From: Azospirillum cavernae
Lineage (GTDB): Bacteria > Pseudomonadota > Alphaproteobacteria > Azospirillales > Azospirillaceae
Assembly: GCF_003590795.1 (NCBI RefSeq)
Contig: NZ_QYUL01000002.1
Span: forward strand, 124,001-188,000
Direction: 5' to 3'
DNA length: 64,000 nt
The position numbers and the translations under genes are program-made. The notes under the pieces are model-generated. The model saw only the letters and a list, made by a program, of their open reading frames with translations. It was not told where the DNA came from and did not search any database. Below are positions 45,988-54,791 of this stretch, in pieces. The stretch's first letter is position 1. Each line of letters begins with the position of its first letter.

Positions 45988-47460
45988 TCACAGCATCCGG
46001 GGCAGCGTCACCCGCACCCGCAGGCCGCCATCGGCGCGGTTGGACAGCTCGATGCGGCCCTGGTGGGCCTCGATGATCGACTTGACGATGGACAGGCCCA
46101 GGCCGCTGCCTCCGGTTCTGCGGTTGCGCGACCCTTCCAACCGGACGAAGGGCTTGAACACGTTGAGCAATTCGGCTTCGGGGACGCCCGGCCCCTCGTC
46201 GCAGACGTCCACGGTGATTTCGGCGCTGTCGGCGTCCACCGACACGAAGGCGCACTCGCCGTATTTCAGGGCGTTGTCGATCAGGTTGGCGAAGGCGCGG
46301 CGCAGGCTGGCCGGGCGGCCGGACAGGCGCAGCGGGCGCGGCTGGTCGAAACGGTCGGGGCTGGGGCCGCCGCCGCCGAAGATGGTGCGCACGGCGGTGA
46401 ATTGCAGCGGCGGCGGCTCCTGGTAGATCACCGGCGATCCGGTGTCGGCGTAATCGTCGCACAGGCTTTGCAGCAGGCTGGCGAAGGCGACGACCTCGAC
46501 ATCCTCGCGCAGCACGTCGTCGCTGAGAAACTCCAGCGTCGCCGTGACCATCGCCGCCATTTCGTCGATGTCGGCCATCATCTTGGCCCGCAACGCCTCG
46601 TCCTCGACATATTCGGCGCGCAGGCGCAGGCGGGTGGCCGGGGTGCGCAAATCGTGGCTGATCGCCGCCAGCAGATGGGTGCGCCCCTCCATCATGTCGC
46701 GCAGCACGCCGCGCGTGCGGTTGAAGGCGCGGGCGATGGCGGCGACCTCCTCCGGCCCATCGTCCGGCAGGGGGCGCGGGTGCAGGCGGTCGTCGGGGCG
46801 GATCGCCTGCTCGGCCATCGCCTCCAGCGGGCGGACCAAACGTCCGGTCAGCCACAGCAGCAGCGCCACCGCCAGCCCAACCGCCCCCACCCCGCCCAGC
46901 AGCAGGCCAAAGGGGGTGGCGCGCGCCCGCCAATAGCGCGCGCTGGAAAATTCCAGCCAACCGCCGTCGCTGAGTTGCGCGTAAACCCGCGCGTCGCGCA
47001 ACTGCGCCGCCGCGTCTTCGGCAACCGTGGACAGGGCCATGGCGAGGGTTGGCGTCGGGGCCGGGCGCGGCGGCGGCATCGCCCGCTCCCCCGCCACGAA
47101 GATGATTCGCGGGGCCAGCGGCACGATGTCGAGCTTCCACTGGGGCGGCGGGGTCGGCGTGCCGGGCGGCTGCCAACCGACGGTTAGATCCGACAGATCG
47201 GTCAGCGCCAGCGCCGGACCGGGGGGAACGCCGTCCAACACCGCGCGCTCCGCCGCCTCCACCGCCGCCGCCATGGCGGGGCCGAGGCGATGGGCGGTCA
47301 GCAGCTCATGCGCGCGGTCGTCCAAAATCCGATTGGCCAGCAGCGCCGCGCCATGGGTCAGCAGCAGCAGAACGCCGAAGGCCAGCAGGATGCGGTGGCG
47401 CAGCCGCGCCGACCGGAGACGGTCGCGCAAGGCGGCGATCACGGGCCGCTCAAACGTCAT
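45988..47460 (-). CDS. EnvZ-type sensor histidine kinase, GtrS-like context
   Basis: This 490-residue kinase has TM1 at about 22-42, a periplasmic sensor domain of about 140 residues, TM2 at 183-205, HAMP (about 205-257), the phospho-accepting histidine H269 in AAISHDLRTP, and an HATPase with N-box NLIDNALKYGE, DEGPGV and GGSGLGLSIVK. It lies 22 bp downstream of its response regulator gene. The system is divergent from a GtsA-like sugar-binding protein and porin, as GtrS/GltR systems are linked to glucose uptake in pseudomonads, so sugar or sugar-acid sensing is inferred. Confidence 0.92.
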   Translation of the reverse strand: MTFERPVIAALRDRLRSARLRHRILLAFGVLLLLTHGAALLANRILDDRAHELLTAHRLGPAMAAAVEAAERAVLDGVPPGPALALTDLSDLTVGWQPPGTPTPPPQWKLDIVPLAPRIIFVAGERAMPPPRPAPTPTLAMALSTVAEDAAAQLRDARVYAQLSDGGWLEFSSARYWRARATPFGLLLGGVGAVGLAVALLLWLTGRLVRPLEAMAEQAIRPDDRLHPRPLPDDGPEEVAAIARAFNRTRGVLRDMMEGRTHLLAAISHDLRTPATRLRLRAEYVEDEALRAKMMADIDEMAAMVTATLEFLSDDVLREDVEVVAFASLLQSLCDDYADTGSPVIYQEPPPLQFTAVRTIFGGGGPSPDRFDQPRPLRLSGRPASLRRAFANLIDNALKYGECAFVSVDADSAEITVDVCDEGPGVPEAELLNVFKPFVRLEGSRNRRTGGSGLGLSIVKSIIEAHQGRIELSNRADGGLRVRVTLPRML

Positions 47461-47482
47461 CAGCCGCCGCCATCAGCCGCCA

Positions 47483-48232
47483 TCAACCGGCATGGCGGGC
47501 GACCGCCGCGCCGGATTCGCCCAGATCGGCGACCGTCGCGGTGAATTGATAGCCGATGCCGCGCACCGTCTTGATGAGCGCTTGGCCGCTCGGCCCCTCT
47601 TCCAGCTTTCGGCGCAGGCGGCTGACCTGGATGTCGATGCTGCGGTCAAAGGGAATCGAGGTGTCGCCGCGATGCTTTTCCAGCAGCTCCGTGCGCTCCA
47701 CCACCTGTTGCGCCCGCCCCAGCAGGGTGGAGAGCAAGGCGTATTCGCCGTGGCTAAGGTGAACCACCACATTGTCGGGCGTCCGCAGCTCCCGCCGCCC
47801 CTGGTCGAGCGACCATCCGGCGAAGCCCAGCACGCGCGGGCGCTCCTTGGGCGGTTCGACGCTGCCGCAGCGGCGCAGGATCGCCCGGATGCGGGCCAGC
47901 AATTCGCGCGGGCTGAAGGGCTTCATGATGTAATCGTCGGCCCCGACCTCCAGCCCGACGATGCGGTCCACCTCGCCGCCCATGGCGGTCAGCATGATGA
48001 CCGGGGTGGCGGATTTGGCCCGCAAGGACCGGCACAGGCTGGTGCCGTCCTCGCCCGGCAGCATCAGATCCAGGATGATGAGATCGACCGGCCATTGCGC
48101 CAGCACCTTCGCCATCTCCCGCCCGTCTCCGGCGGTGGACACGCGAAAGCCGCTCTTGACCATGAAGTCATAGAGCATGTCGCGGATCTCCGGGTCGTCG
48201 TCCACGATCAACAGGTGGCGGGCGCGTTCCAT
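47483..48232 (-). CDS. OmpR-family response regulator
   Basis: This 249-residue regulator has a receiver (LLIVDDDPEIR, phospho-acceptor Asp in LIILDLMLPGEDG, LTAMGG, KPFSP) and an OmpR/PhoB winged helix (about 145-235, with DIQVSRLRRKLEE and VRGIGYQF). ATG 48232 is preferred over a TTG 33 bp upstream. It is first in the two-gene regulator-kinase operon and divergent from gtsA. A direct repeat in the shared promoter region is a candidate binding site. Confidence 0.93.
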   Translation of the reverse strand: MERARHLLIVDDDPEIRDMLYDFMVKSGFRVSTAGDGREMAKVLAQWPVDLIILDLMLPGEDGTSLCRSLRAKSATPVIMLTAMGGEVDRIVGLEVGADDYIMKPFSPRELLARIRAILRRCGSVEPPKERPRVLGFAGWSLDQGRRELRTPDNVVVHLSHGEYALLSTLLGRAQQVVERTELLEKHRGDTSIPFDRSIDIQVSRLRRKLEEGPSGQALIKTVRGIGYQFTATVADLGESGAAVARHAG

Positions 48233-48346
48233 GGTCTTCGGTCTGTCCTCAATCCCGATCAACAACGCCGTCAGTCTAGCGCGTCTGGCGGATCATCCGC
48301 GAGGGCGATCATAGGACGTTTGCCGGTTCAACCGCGCGGGCGGGTT

Positions 48347-48363
48347 TGTAACGGCTGTGTAAC
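48347..48363. promoter_or_regulatory. TGTAAC direct repeat, candidate OmpR-type regulator site
   Basis: TGTAAC at 48347-48352 and again at 48358-48363 are spaced 11 bp start to start, about one helical turn, the arrangement OmpR-family dimers bind. It lies between the regulator gene and gtsA. A related GTTAC occurs inverted near 48389-48393. Confidence 0.45.
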
Positions 48364-48525
48364 AACGGCGCTTTGGTGAAAAGGCATTGTTACCAAATTG
48401 TCCGTGCATCGAACGGCCCAGCGATTAGAGTTCCCCTCAAGCGCCGCCCGGCGGTCGGCCCCATCGCCGATCACCACGCCGCGATGGCGCACTCCAATGA
48501 ACAACGTCTAGGGGGAACGTCCAAA

Positions 48526-49794
48526 ATGCGCTTTCTGCGTACGCCGCATGTTGCGATGACCGCGCTGGCCACCGTGCTGGCCTGTGGCCTGTTGAGCGCT
48601 CCGGCCAAGGCCGAGCCGACCGTCGAGGTTCTGCATTACTGGACCTCCGGCGGCGAATCCAAGGCCGCCGGCGCCCTGCGCCAGGATTTCGAGGCGGCGG
48701 GCGGCAAGTGGATGGACGCCCCGGTGGCGGGCGGCGGCGGCGACGCGGCCAGCACCGTTCTGCGCTCCCGCGTGCTGGCGGGCGATCCGCCGAACGCCGT
48801 GCAGCTCAAGGGGCCGAACATCAAGGATTGGGCGGCGCAGGACAAGCTGGCCAACCTCGACGACGTCGCCAAGGCCGAGGGCTGGGAAAAGATCCTGCCG
48901 CCGTTGATCCTCGACGTCGTCAAATACAAGGGCCATTTCGTCGCCGTTCCGGTCAACATCCACCGCGTCAACTGGCTGTGGATCAACCCGCAGGTGTTCG
49001 CCAAGGTCGGCGTCTCCGCGCCGAAGACCTGGGACGAGTTCAACGCGGTGGCGGGCAAGCTGAAGGCGGCGGGAATCATCCCGTTGGCCCATGGCGGCCA
49101 GCCCTGGCAGGACGCCACCTTGTTTGAAAACGTCGTGCTGGGCCTCGGCGGTCCCGACTTCTACCGCAAGGCGTTGGTCGAGCAGGACAAGAAGGCGCTG
49201 ACCGGCGACACCATGATCAAGGTGTTCGACCAGATGCGCAAGCTGCGCGGCTTCATCGACGACGGTTTCCCCGGTCGTGAGTGGAACCGCGCCGCCGCCC
49301 TGCTGATGAACGGTCAGGCGGGCATGCAGATCATGGGCGATTGGGCCAAGGGCGAGCTGCTGGCCGCAGGCAAGGTGTCGGGCAAGGATTTCGTCTGCGC
49401 CCAAATGCCGGGTCAGGCGGGCTACATCGTCAATTCCGACAGCTTCGTGATGTTCAAGTCGGGCAACGCCGACCGCAGCGCCGGTCAGGCCCTGCTGGCC
49501 AAGCTGATCCTTGGTCAGAAGTTCCAGGAAACCTTCAACCTGCTGAAGGGGTCGATCCCGGCCCGCCAGGACATGGCGCGCGACAAGTTCGACGACTGCG
49601 CCGTCAAGTCGATGGACGATCTGAAGTCGGCGGTCGCCGCCAACGGTCTGGTGCCGTCGATGGCCCACGAGATGGCGGTTCCCGGCGCCGTGCGCGGCGC
49701 GTTCCTGGACGTTGTGACCTCGCATTTCAACTCCTCCATGACCTCGCAGGACGCGGTCAAGAAGCTGGCCGAAGCCGTCGATCTGGCGAAGTAA
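48526..49794 (+). CDS. gtsA: Glucose/mannose-type ABC transporter substrate-binding protein (GtsA-like)
   Basis: The 422-residue periplasmic protein has a signal peptide ending near AKA (residue 28) and long matches to GtsA-type binding proteins: HYWTSGGESKAAG, VAGGGGDAAS, VPVNIHRVNWLWINP, IPLAHGGQPWQD and GMQIMGDWAKGE. GtsA delivers glucose to the GtsBC permease and an ATPase. GGGGGA lies nine bases before ATG 48526. Unusually, no permease or ATPase gene adjoins it; it is followed by a hairpin and a porin gene. The transporter partners must be elsewhere, or it serves as a chemosensory or high-abundance binding protein. Confidence 0.88.
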   Translation: MRFLRTPHVAMTALATVLACGLLSAPAKAEPTVEVLHYWTSGGESKAAGALRQDFEAAGGKWMDAPVAGGGGDAASTVLRSRVLAGDPPNAVQLKGPNIKDWAAQDKLANLDDVAKAEGWEKILPPLILDVVKYKGHFVAVPVNIHRVNWLWINPQVFAKVGVSAPKTWDEFNAVAGKLKAAGIIPLAHGGQPWQDATLFENVVLGLGGPDFYRKALVEQDKKALTGDTMIKVFDQMRKLRGFIDDGFPGREWNRAAALLMNGQAGMQIMGDWAKGELLAAGKVSGKDFVCAQMPGQAGYIVNSDSFVMFKSGNADRSAGQALLAKLILGQKFQETFNLLKGSIPARQDMARDKFDDCAVKSMDDLKSAVAANGLVPSMAHEMAVPGAVRGAFLDVVTSHFNSSMTSQDAVKKLAEAVDLAK

Positions 49795-49816
49795 CGCCGC
49801 CCACCACGCCGGTTTT

Positions 49817-49855
49817 CCGCCCTTCCCGGCAATCGTCAAACGCCGGGACGGGCGG
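49817..49855 (+). terminator. Hairpin after gtsA
   Basis: Fourteen-nt arms, CCGCCCTTCCCGGC and GCCGGGACGGGCGG, pair with one mismatch around an 11-nt loop, 22 bp after the gtsA stop. There is no U tract, so it may be a weak terminator or an mRNA 3'-end stabiliser. Confidence 0.5.
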
Positions 49856-50060
49856 GCCACGGACGGGGCGCGCGCCGTCGCGCGTTTCCGCCACGGGCTG
49901 GATCGGCGTCGCCGGTTCGGCCTTTTCCCACGGGCCATGCCCCGCCCCCGCTTCATCGCAACGATGAACGCCAGCGGCCCCATCGACTGCGGACAATGCG
50001 GTTGCGGACGGGCGGCGGCGGACGGGGCTGCCTATCCGTCAAGTCTGGAGGACAATGCCA

Positions 50061-51203
50061 ATGTCACGTTTTGCACTGCTGCTCGGCGCGGCCACGGTCG
50101 CGCTTGCGTCCGGTTCGGCCATGGCGCAATCCAAGTCGAAGTTCGACATCACCGTCGGCGGCGACGCCTATTTTGAAGCCGGTTTCGTCGGCCAGGACCG
50201 CGACGCCGGTCTGCGCTCCACCGATTTCCGCAACCGTCTGCGTCTGGTCGTCACCCCGATCGCCAAGGCCGACAACGGTCTGGAATATGGCGCCCGCATC
50301 CGTTTCGGCACCGACACGCCGAACGCCAACCGCGCCACCGTCGCCGACCGCGCCTACATCTTCGCCAACGGCAGCTTCGGCACCGTCAGCGCCGGCATGC
50401 AGAACGGCCTGTCCGACGAATACGCCATCATCGCCCCGTCCGATTGGGGCACCGGCGGCGTCGACGGCTCCTTCCCGGCCTATTTCGGCAACACGTCCTC
50501 GCCCGGCACCACCGGCAATCTGCGCACGCTGATTTCCGGCAACAGCTCGACCCGCCTCACCTATCTGACGCCGAAATTCTCCGGCTTCCAGTTCGGCGTG
50601 ACCTATCAGCCGAACTCCGACAGCGTGAACACCGACATCAACCGTCTGAAGACCGCCGCCCCGAACGGCAACATCACGGGCGCCTACCGCGACATCTATG
50701 AAGTGGGCGGCAACTACGCCGGGGCCTTCGGCGACGTGACGCTGGGCGCCAGCCTCTATTATTCGGGCGGCAAGTCGAAGAACTCCTCGACCACGACGGC
50801 GACCTACGAGGATCTGTCCTCGACCATGGCCGGTCTGTCGGTCGGCTATGGTGGCTTGAAGGTGGCGGGCAGCTACGCCTGGTCGGGCGACAGCGGCTAC
50901 GTCAAGCGTTCCAGCCTCGCCACGGCGACCAGCCGCGAGAAGCAGAGCGTCTGGACCGTCGGCGCGCAATACACCTTCGGCGCGACCACGATCGGCGCGG
51001 CTTACCTCGACGCCCAGGACGCGGGCAGCCTGACGGCGGCGGGCAAGGCCAAGACCGAACTCATCACGCTGGGCGCCCGTTACGTCATCGCCCCCGGCTT
51101 CTCGGTCGGGCCGGAATTCAACCATTTCAAGATCACGTCTGACGTCGCTGGCGCCAACGACAAGGGCAACATCTTCATCGCCCGCACCGATCTCGCTTTC
51201 TAA
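50061..51203 (+). CDS. Outer-membrane porin (general alphaproteobacterial porin)
   Basis: This 380-residue protein has a signal peptide ending in AMA (about residue 22), then an alternating beta pattern ending in the C-terminal signature IFIARTDLAF, with a terminal Phe recognised by the BAM machinery. It fits the 16-strand Gram-negative porin family (Porin_4 type). ATG 50061 sits nine bases after GGAGG; the ATG at 50055 is only three bases after it. It follows gtsA on the same strand and probably provides outer-membrane entry for the same or general small solutes. Confidence 0.88.
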   Translation: MSRFALLLGAATVALASGSAMAQSKSKFDITVGGDAYFEAGFVGQDRDAGLRSTDFRNRLRLVVTPIAKADNGLEYGARIRFGTDTPNANRATVADRAYIFANGSFGTVSAGMQNGLSDEYAIIAPSDWGTGGVDGSFPAYFGNTSSPGTTGNLRTLISGNSSTRLTYLTPKFSGFQFGVTYQPNSDSVNTDINRLKTAAPNGNITGAYRDIYEVGGNYAGAFGDVTLGASLYYSGGKSKNSSTTTATYEDLSSTMAGLSVGYGGLKVAGSYAWSGDSGYVKRSSLATATSREKQSVWTVGAQYTFGATTIGAAYLDAQDAGSLTAAGKAKTELITLGARYVIAPGFSVGPEFNHFKITSDVAGANDKGNIFIARTDLAF

Positions 51204-51417
51204 GCGGCGGAGCGTTTTGAACCCGGACGGCCTCTTTGAGACGGGGGGCCGACCGTGGCTGCGGCGCGCCGTACTCGCGCCGTCGTCCATGCGTTTGACG
51301 GTCAATTTTGACGCGTGTGGACGCTTCATGGCGTTGGCCCGGTTCGCCGGACCAGCGGTCTCATTCTGGTGTTGTCCTCCAACCTCTCATGATTCTCCTG
51401 GGGAGAGGTTCCCTTAT

Positions 51418-51446
51418 GGCCGGACGGCGACGTCCGGCCCTTTTTT
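51418..51446 (+). terminator. Intrinsic terminator of the porin transcript
   Basis: A perfect 9-bp stem, GGCCGGACG / CGTCCGGCC, with loop GCGA is followed by CTTTTTT. It lies 214 bp beyond the porin stop; the stretch between shows no gene. Confidence 0.85.
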
Positions 51447-51490
51447 GGCGTTCTGGAACAGCGGGCGCCGTCGCTCGTTCCGGCTGCCGG

Positions 51491-53179
51491 TCAGCCGACG
51501 CGCAGATCGCTCAAGAAGGCGGCGACCCGCGTTTGCAGCCCGTCGGTCTGCGCCGACAAGGCCCCCGTCGCCTGCCCAACCTCCGCCGTGGCCGCGCCGA
51601 CCTGATCCGCGCCTTCGGCCACCTGCTCAATGTTGCTCGACACATCCTCCGTGCCGTCCGCCGCCCGTTGGACGTTGCGGGCGATCTCGGCGGTGGCGGC
51701 GGCCTGCTCCTCCACCGCCGCCGCGATGGCGGCGGCGATGGCGTTGACCTCTTCAATGATGTCGGCGACGGTCTGGATGCTGTCGGCGGCCTTGCCCGTC
51801 TCGCTTTGGATGCCCGCGATCTGGGCGGAAATCTCCTCCGTCGCCCGCGCGGTCTGGCTGGCGAGATTCTTCACCTCGCTGGCGACGACGGCGAAGCCCT
51901 TGCCCGCGTCGCCCGCGCGCGAGGCTTCGATGGTGGCGTTCAGCGCCAGCAGGTTGGTCTGCCGCGCGATGGTCTGGATCATGTCCACCACCGAGCCGAC
52001 CCGGCCCGCCGCCTCGCGCAGATCCGACACCCGCGCGTTGGTTTGGCGGGCCATCCCGGCGGCGCGCCCGGCGATGCCCGAGGATTGCGTCACCCGATGG
52101 CCGATCTCGCGGATCGAGGCTGACAATTCGTCCGCCGCGACCGCCACCGCCTGCACGTTGCGCCCCGCCTCTTCCGCCGAACGCCCGGCGGCCTGGGACC
52201 GCGCGCTGGCCTGATCCGTCGCCAGGGCCAAACGCTGGGCCGCGCCGTTCATCCGATCAACCTCATGGGCGACCAGATCGACCACGTCGCCGACATCGAC
52301 GCCGAAACGGTCGGCCAACTCGTTCAAGGAGCGGCGTTTTTCATCCTCGGCCCGCCGCGCCTCCTCGGCCTTGTCCTCTTCCAAACGCCGGACCATCACG
52401 GCGTGCTCGCGCAGTTTGCCGACCGAGCGGGCCATGCGTCCGATCTCGTCACGCCGGGCGGCCCCGTCAATGGTCACGTCGAGCGTTCCAGCCTCCAACG
52501 CCTGCATGGCCGTGGATAGACGCGACAAGGGGCCGGTGATCTGGAAACGCACCAGCAGAAGCGCCGCCGCGACCGCCAGGACCAGCCCGGCCACGGACAG
52601 CAAAAGGATGGTCTCCAGCACGGAATCATAGTCGGTCTGCGAGGCCGCCGCTTCGCGAGTCAGAGTCGCCCGGCGTTCCGTCACCACGGTCTGAAGCGCG
52701 GCGTCGGCGCGGCCATAGGCGGCGGAGGCGTCCTGCAACAGGCGGTAGGCGTCGCGACTTTGGTAGGTCATCAGCGCGTCGCGCACCCGCCCGACAATGT
52801 CCAGATAGGTTCCGAGTTCGGTTTCGATCACCGCGTAATCGGCGGCGTTGCGTTCGGCGAAAAAGGCGCGGTTGGCGGTCAGCCGCCCGGACAGCGTCGC
52901 GATGGCGCTTTCGGCCTCGCCTTCCAACCGCTTGATTTCGGCGGAATCCTCCGACGCGTAATAGGTCAAGAGGATGCGGTGCGCGCGGCCCATCGCCTCG
53001 GACATCTCCATGGCGAGGAACAGACCTTGGGCGTCGTTGCCGACGATGGATTGCGTCCGTCCGTTCAAGCTGGACAGCGCGTCAACGCCCTTCACCGCCA
53101 CCCCGACGCTGAAAACGGCGAGAAGACCAAGAGACAGCAGGATCTTGGCGGAAATGCTGATGTTTTCAAGCCAACGCAT
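51491..53179 (-). CDS. Methyl-accepting chemotaxis protein
   Basis: This 562-residue chemoreceptor has TM1 (about 11-29), a four-helix periplasmic ligand domain (30-188), TM2 (189-211), HAMP (about 211-265) and a cytoplasmic signalling domain with the conserved tip region [27 protein letters not shown] 53179 has GGAG seven bases upstream. It lies 70 bp downstream of ridA on the same strand, so it may be read from the oxidase operon and sense the same compound. No CheR-tether pentapeptide is seen at the C-terminus. Confidence 0.92.
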   Translation of the reverse strand: MRWLENISISAKILLSLGLLAVFSVGVAVKGVDALSSLNGRTQSIVGNDAQGLFLAMEMSEAMGRAHRILLTYYASEDSAEIKRLEGEAESAIATLSGRLTANRAFFAERNAADYAVIETELGTYLDIVGRVRDALMTYQSRDAYRLLQDASAAYGRADAALQTVVTERRATLTREAAASQTDYDSVLETILLLSVAGLVLAVAAALLLVRFQITGPLSRLSTAMQALEAGTLDVTIDGAARRDEIGRMARSVGKLREHAVMVRRLEEDKAEEARRAEDEKRRSLNELADRFGVDVGDVVDLVAHEVDRMNGAAQRLALATDQASARSQAAGRSAEEAGRNVQAVAVAADELSASIREIGHRVTQSSGIAGRAAGMARQTNARVSDLREAAGRVGSVVDMIQTIARQTNLLALNATIEASRAGDAGKGFAVVASEVKNLASQTARATEEISAQIAGIQSETGKAADSIQTVADIIEEVNAIAAAIAAAVEEQAAATAEIARNVQRAADGTEDVSSNIEQVAEGADQVGAATAEVGQATGALSAQTDGLQTRVAAFLSDLRVG

Positions 53180-53249
53180 CGGGGGTCTCCAAAGCGAAAA
53201 GCCGCCCGCCTCCACTGGGGAGACGGACGGTGAAACGGAACGCGGCGCG

Positions 53250-53597
53250 TCAGACGGCGGCGGTGACGACGACTTCGATCTTGATCTCCGGCTTGCCGAG
53301 ATCGGCGACGCCGATGGTGGCGCGGGCGGGCAGATCGTCGCCGTTCAGCCAGGACAGCCACGCCTCGTTCATCTCGTCCTTCAAGGACATGTCGGTGATG
53401 AAGAGTTGCGCCGACAACAGCTTCGTCTTGTCGGTCCCGGCGAGCGCCAGAACCTGTTCAAGCTTGGCGCAGATCTGCGTGACCTGACCGCCCATGCCGA
53501 CGCTGACGTCGTCGGCGATGACGCCGCCCAAGAAGGCGATGCCCGAATGCACGACGACGCGGTGCATGATCTTGGTCTTTTCAATGCGCTTGATCAC
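53250..53597 (-). CDS. RidA-family imine/enamine deaminase
   Basis: The 115-residue protein matches the YjgF/RidA family, with the catalytic-type arginine in [12 protein letters not shown] and the family C-terminus [11 protein letters not shown]. RidA proteins hydrolyse reactive imines and enamines released by amino-acid and amine oxidases, protecting PLP enzymes. It is 50 bp downstream of an amine-oxidising flavoprotein, so it probably clears that enzyme's imine product. Confidence 0.9.
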   Translation of the reverse strand: MIKRIEKTKIMHRVVVHSGIAFLGGVIADDVSVGMGGQVTQICAKLEQVLALAGTDKTKLLSAQLFITDMSLKDEMNEAWLSWLNGDDLPARATIGVADLGKPEIKIEVVVTAAV

Positions 53598-53647
53598 AGA
53601 ACACTCTCCGGTTTGGTGAAGGGTTGAAAAGCGGGAACGCGGGGGAA

Positions 53648-54781
53648 TCAGGCGGCGAAGCGCCCGATGTGGAAGGGGGCGATGGGCAGGTCACTGCGTC
53701 CCGTCGCAATCAGATCGGCGATGATCCGCCCGACGATGGGGCCAAGTTGGAAGCCGTGGGCGGAGAAGCCGAAAGCGTGGAAGACGTCCGGTTGGGTGGC
53801 GCTGGGGCCAATCACCGGGATCTGGTCGGGCATCCTCGCCTCGATCCCCGCCCAGGAACGGACGATGGTCGCGCCACGCATCACCGGAAACAGATCCCAC
53901 ACCGTGCGGGCGTTGACCGACACTTGCGAGAAATCCAGCTCCGTCCGGTTTTCGTCGCGCACCGCCCGCCCCAACAGACCGCCGCCGATCAGCACGGTGC
54001 CGTTGGGAAACTGCTTGAAGGACAGGGTGCGCCCGCAGGCCCCGACCACCGGCTTGATGAAGGGCGGCACACGCGCCGTTATCATCAGCATCGGCGCGAT
54101 GACCTCCAGCGGCGCCCGCTCGCCCAACTGCGCGGCGACGCGGTCGGCCCAGGCCCCGGCGCAATTGACCAGGATCGGCGCCGCGTGACGGTCGCCGTCG
54201 GTGGTCTCGACGCTCCAGACGCCGCCGCTGCGGGTCACGCGGGCGACGGTCGCGCCTTCCTGAAACCGCACGCCCAGCGCCTGCGCCTTGCGGCGGAAGG
54301 CGAAGGTGGTGCGGAAGGGAATCGCCGCCCCGTCGCCGCGCGAGATCAACGCGCCGACGCAATGATCGGCGATGGCGGGGACCAGATCGCGCAGTTCGGC
54401 CTGCCCGATCACCTCCTCATGCTGGAAGCCCAGGGCGCGCAGTTCGGCGGCGCGCGCCTCCGCTCCGGCCAACTCGCCCTCGGTCTCGGCGACCTTGATT
54501 TGGCCGTGGCTTTCAAAGCCGCAATCATCGTCCACCAGATCGCCGATGCGCCGCCACAGCGCCATCGCCGCGACGGTCAGCGGCAATTCGGCGGTGTGGC
54601 GGCCCAACTGCCGCACGCCGCCCGCGTTGACGCCCGACGCGTGACGCCCGACATGGTCCTTCTCCAGAACCAGCGCCCGGACACCACGCAGCGCCAGATG
54701 CAGCGCGGTCGAGCAACCATGCAGGCCGCCGCCGATGACGATGACGTCGGGAGCGCCGAGGGGGGTGCCGGGGGCGGTCAT
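53648..54781 (-). CDS. FAD-dependent oxidoreductase, HcnC/OoxB-like catalytic subunit
   Basis: This 377-residue DAO-family flavoprotein has the FAD-binding VIVIGGGLHGCSTALHLALRG at about residues 12-32 and C-terminal GFSAHGFQLGPIVGRIIADLI. It resembles the beta subunit of octopine/nopaline oxidases, HcnC and D-hydroxyproline dehydrogenase, which oxidise a C-N bond and pass electrons through the partner subunits to the respiratory chain. The three-subunit set here is 2Fe-2S protein, OoxA/HcnB-like protein and this gene, in that order. The substrate is an amino acid, opine or secondary amine, not decided by sequence. Confidence 0.88.
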   Translation of the reverse strand: MTAPGTPLGAPDVIVIGGGLHGCSTALHLALRGVRALVLEKDHVGRHASGVNAGGVRQLGRHTAELPLTVAAMALWRRIGDLVDDDCGFESHGQIKVAETEGELAGAEARAAELRALGFQHEEVIGQAELRDLVPAIADHCVGALISRGDGAAIPFRTTFAFRRKAQALGVRFQEGATVARVTRSGGVWSVETTDGDRHAAPILVNCAGAWADRVAAQLGERAPLEVIAPMLMITARVPPFIKPVVGACGRTLSFKQFPNGTVLIGGGLLGRAVRDENRTELDFSQVSVNARTVWDLFPVMRGATIVRSWAGIEARMPDQIPVIGPSATQPDVFHAFGFSAHGFQLGPIVGRIIADLIATGRSDLPIAPFHIGRFAA

Positions 54782-54791
54782 CGCGTCATCC

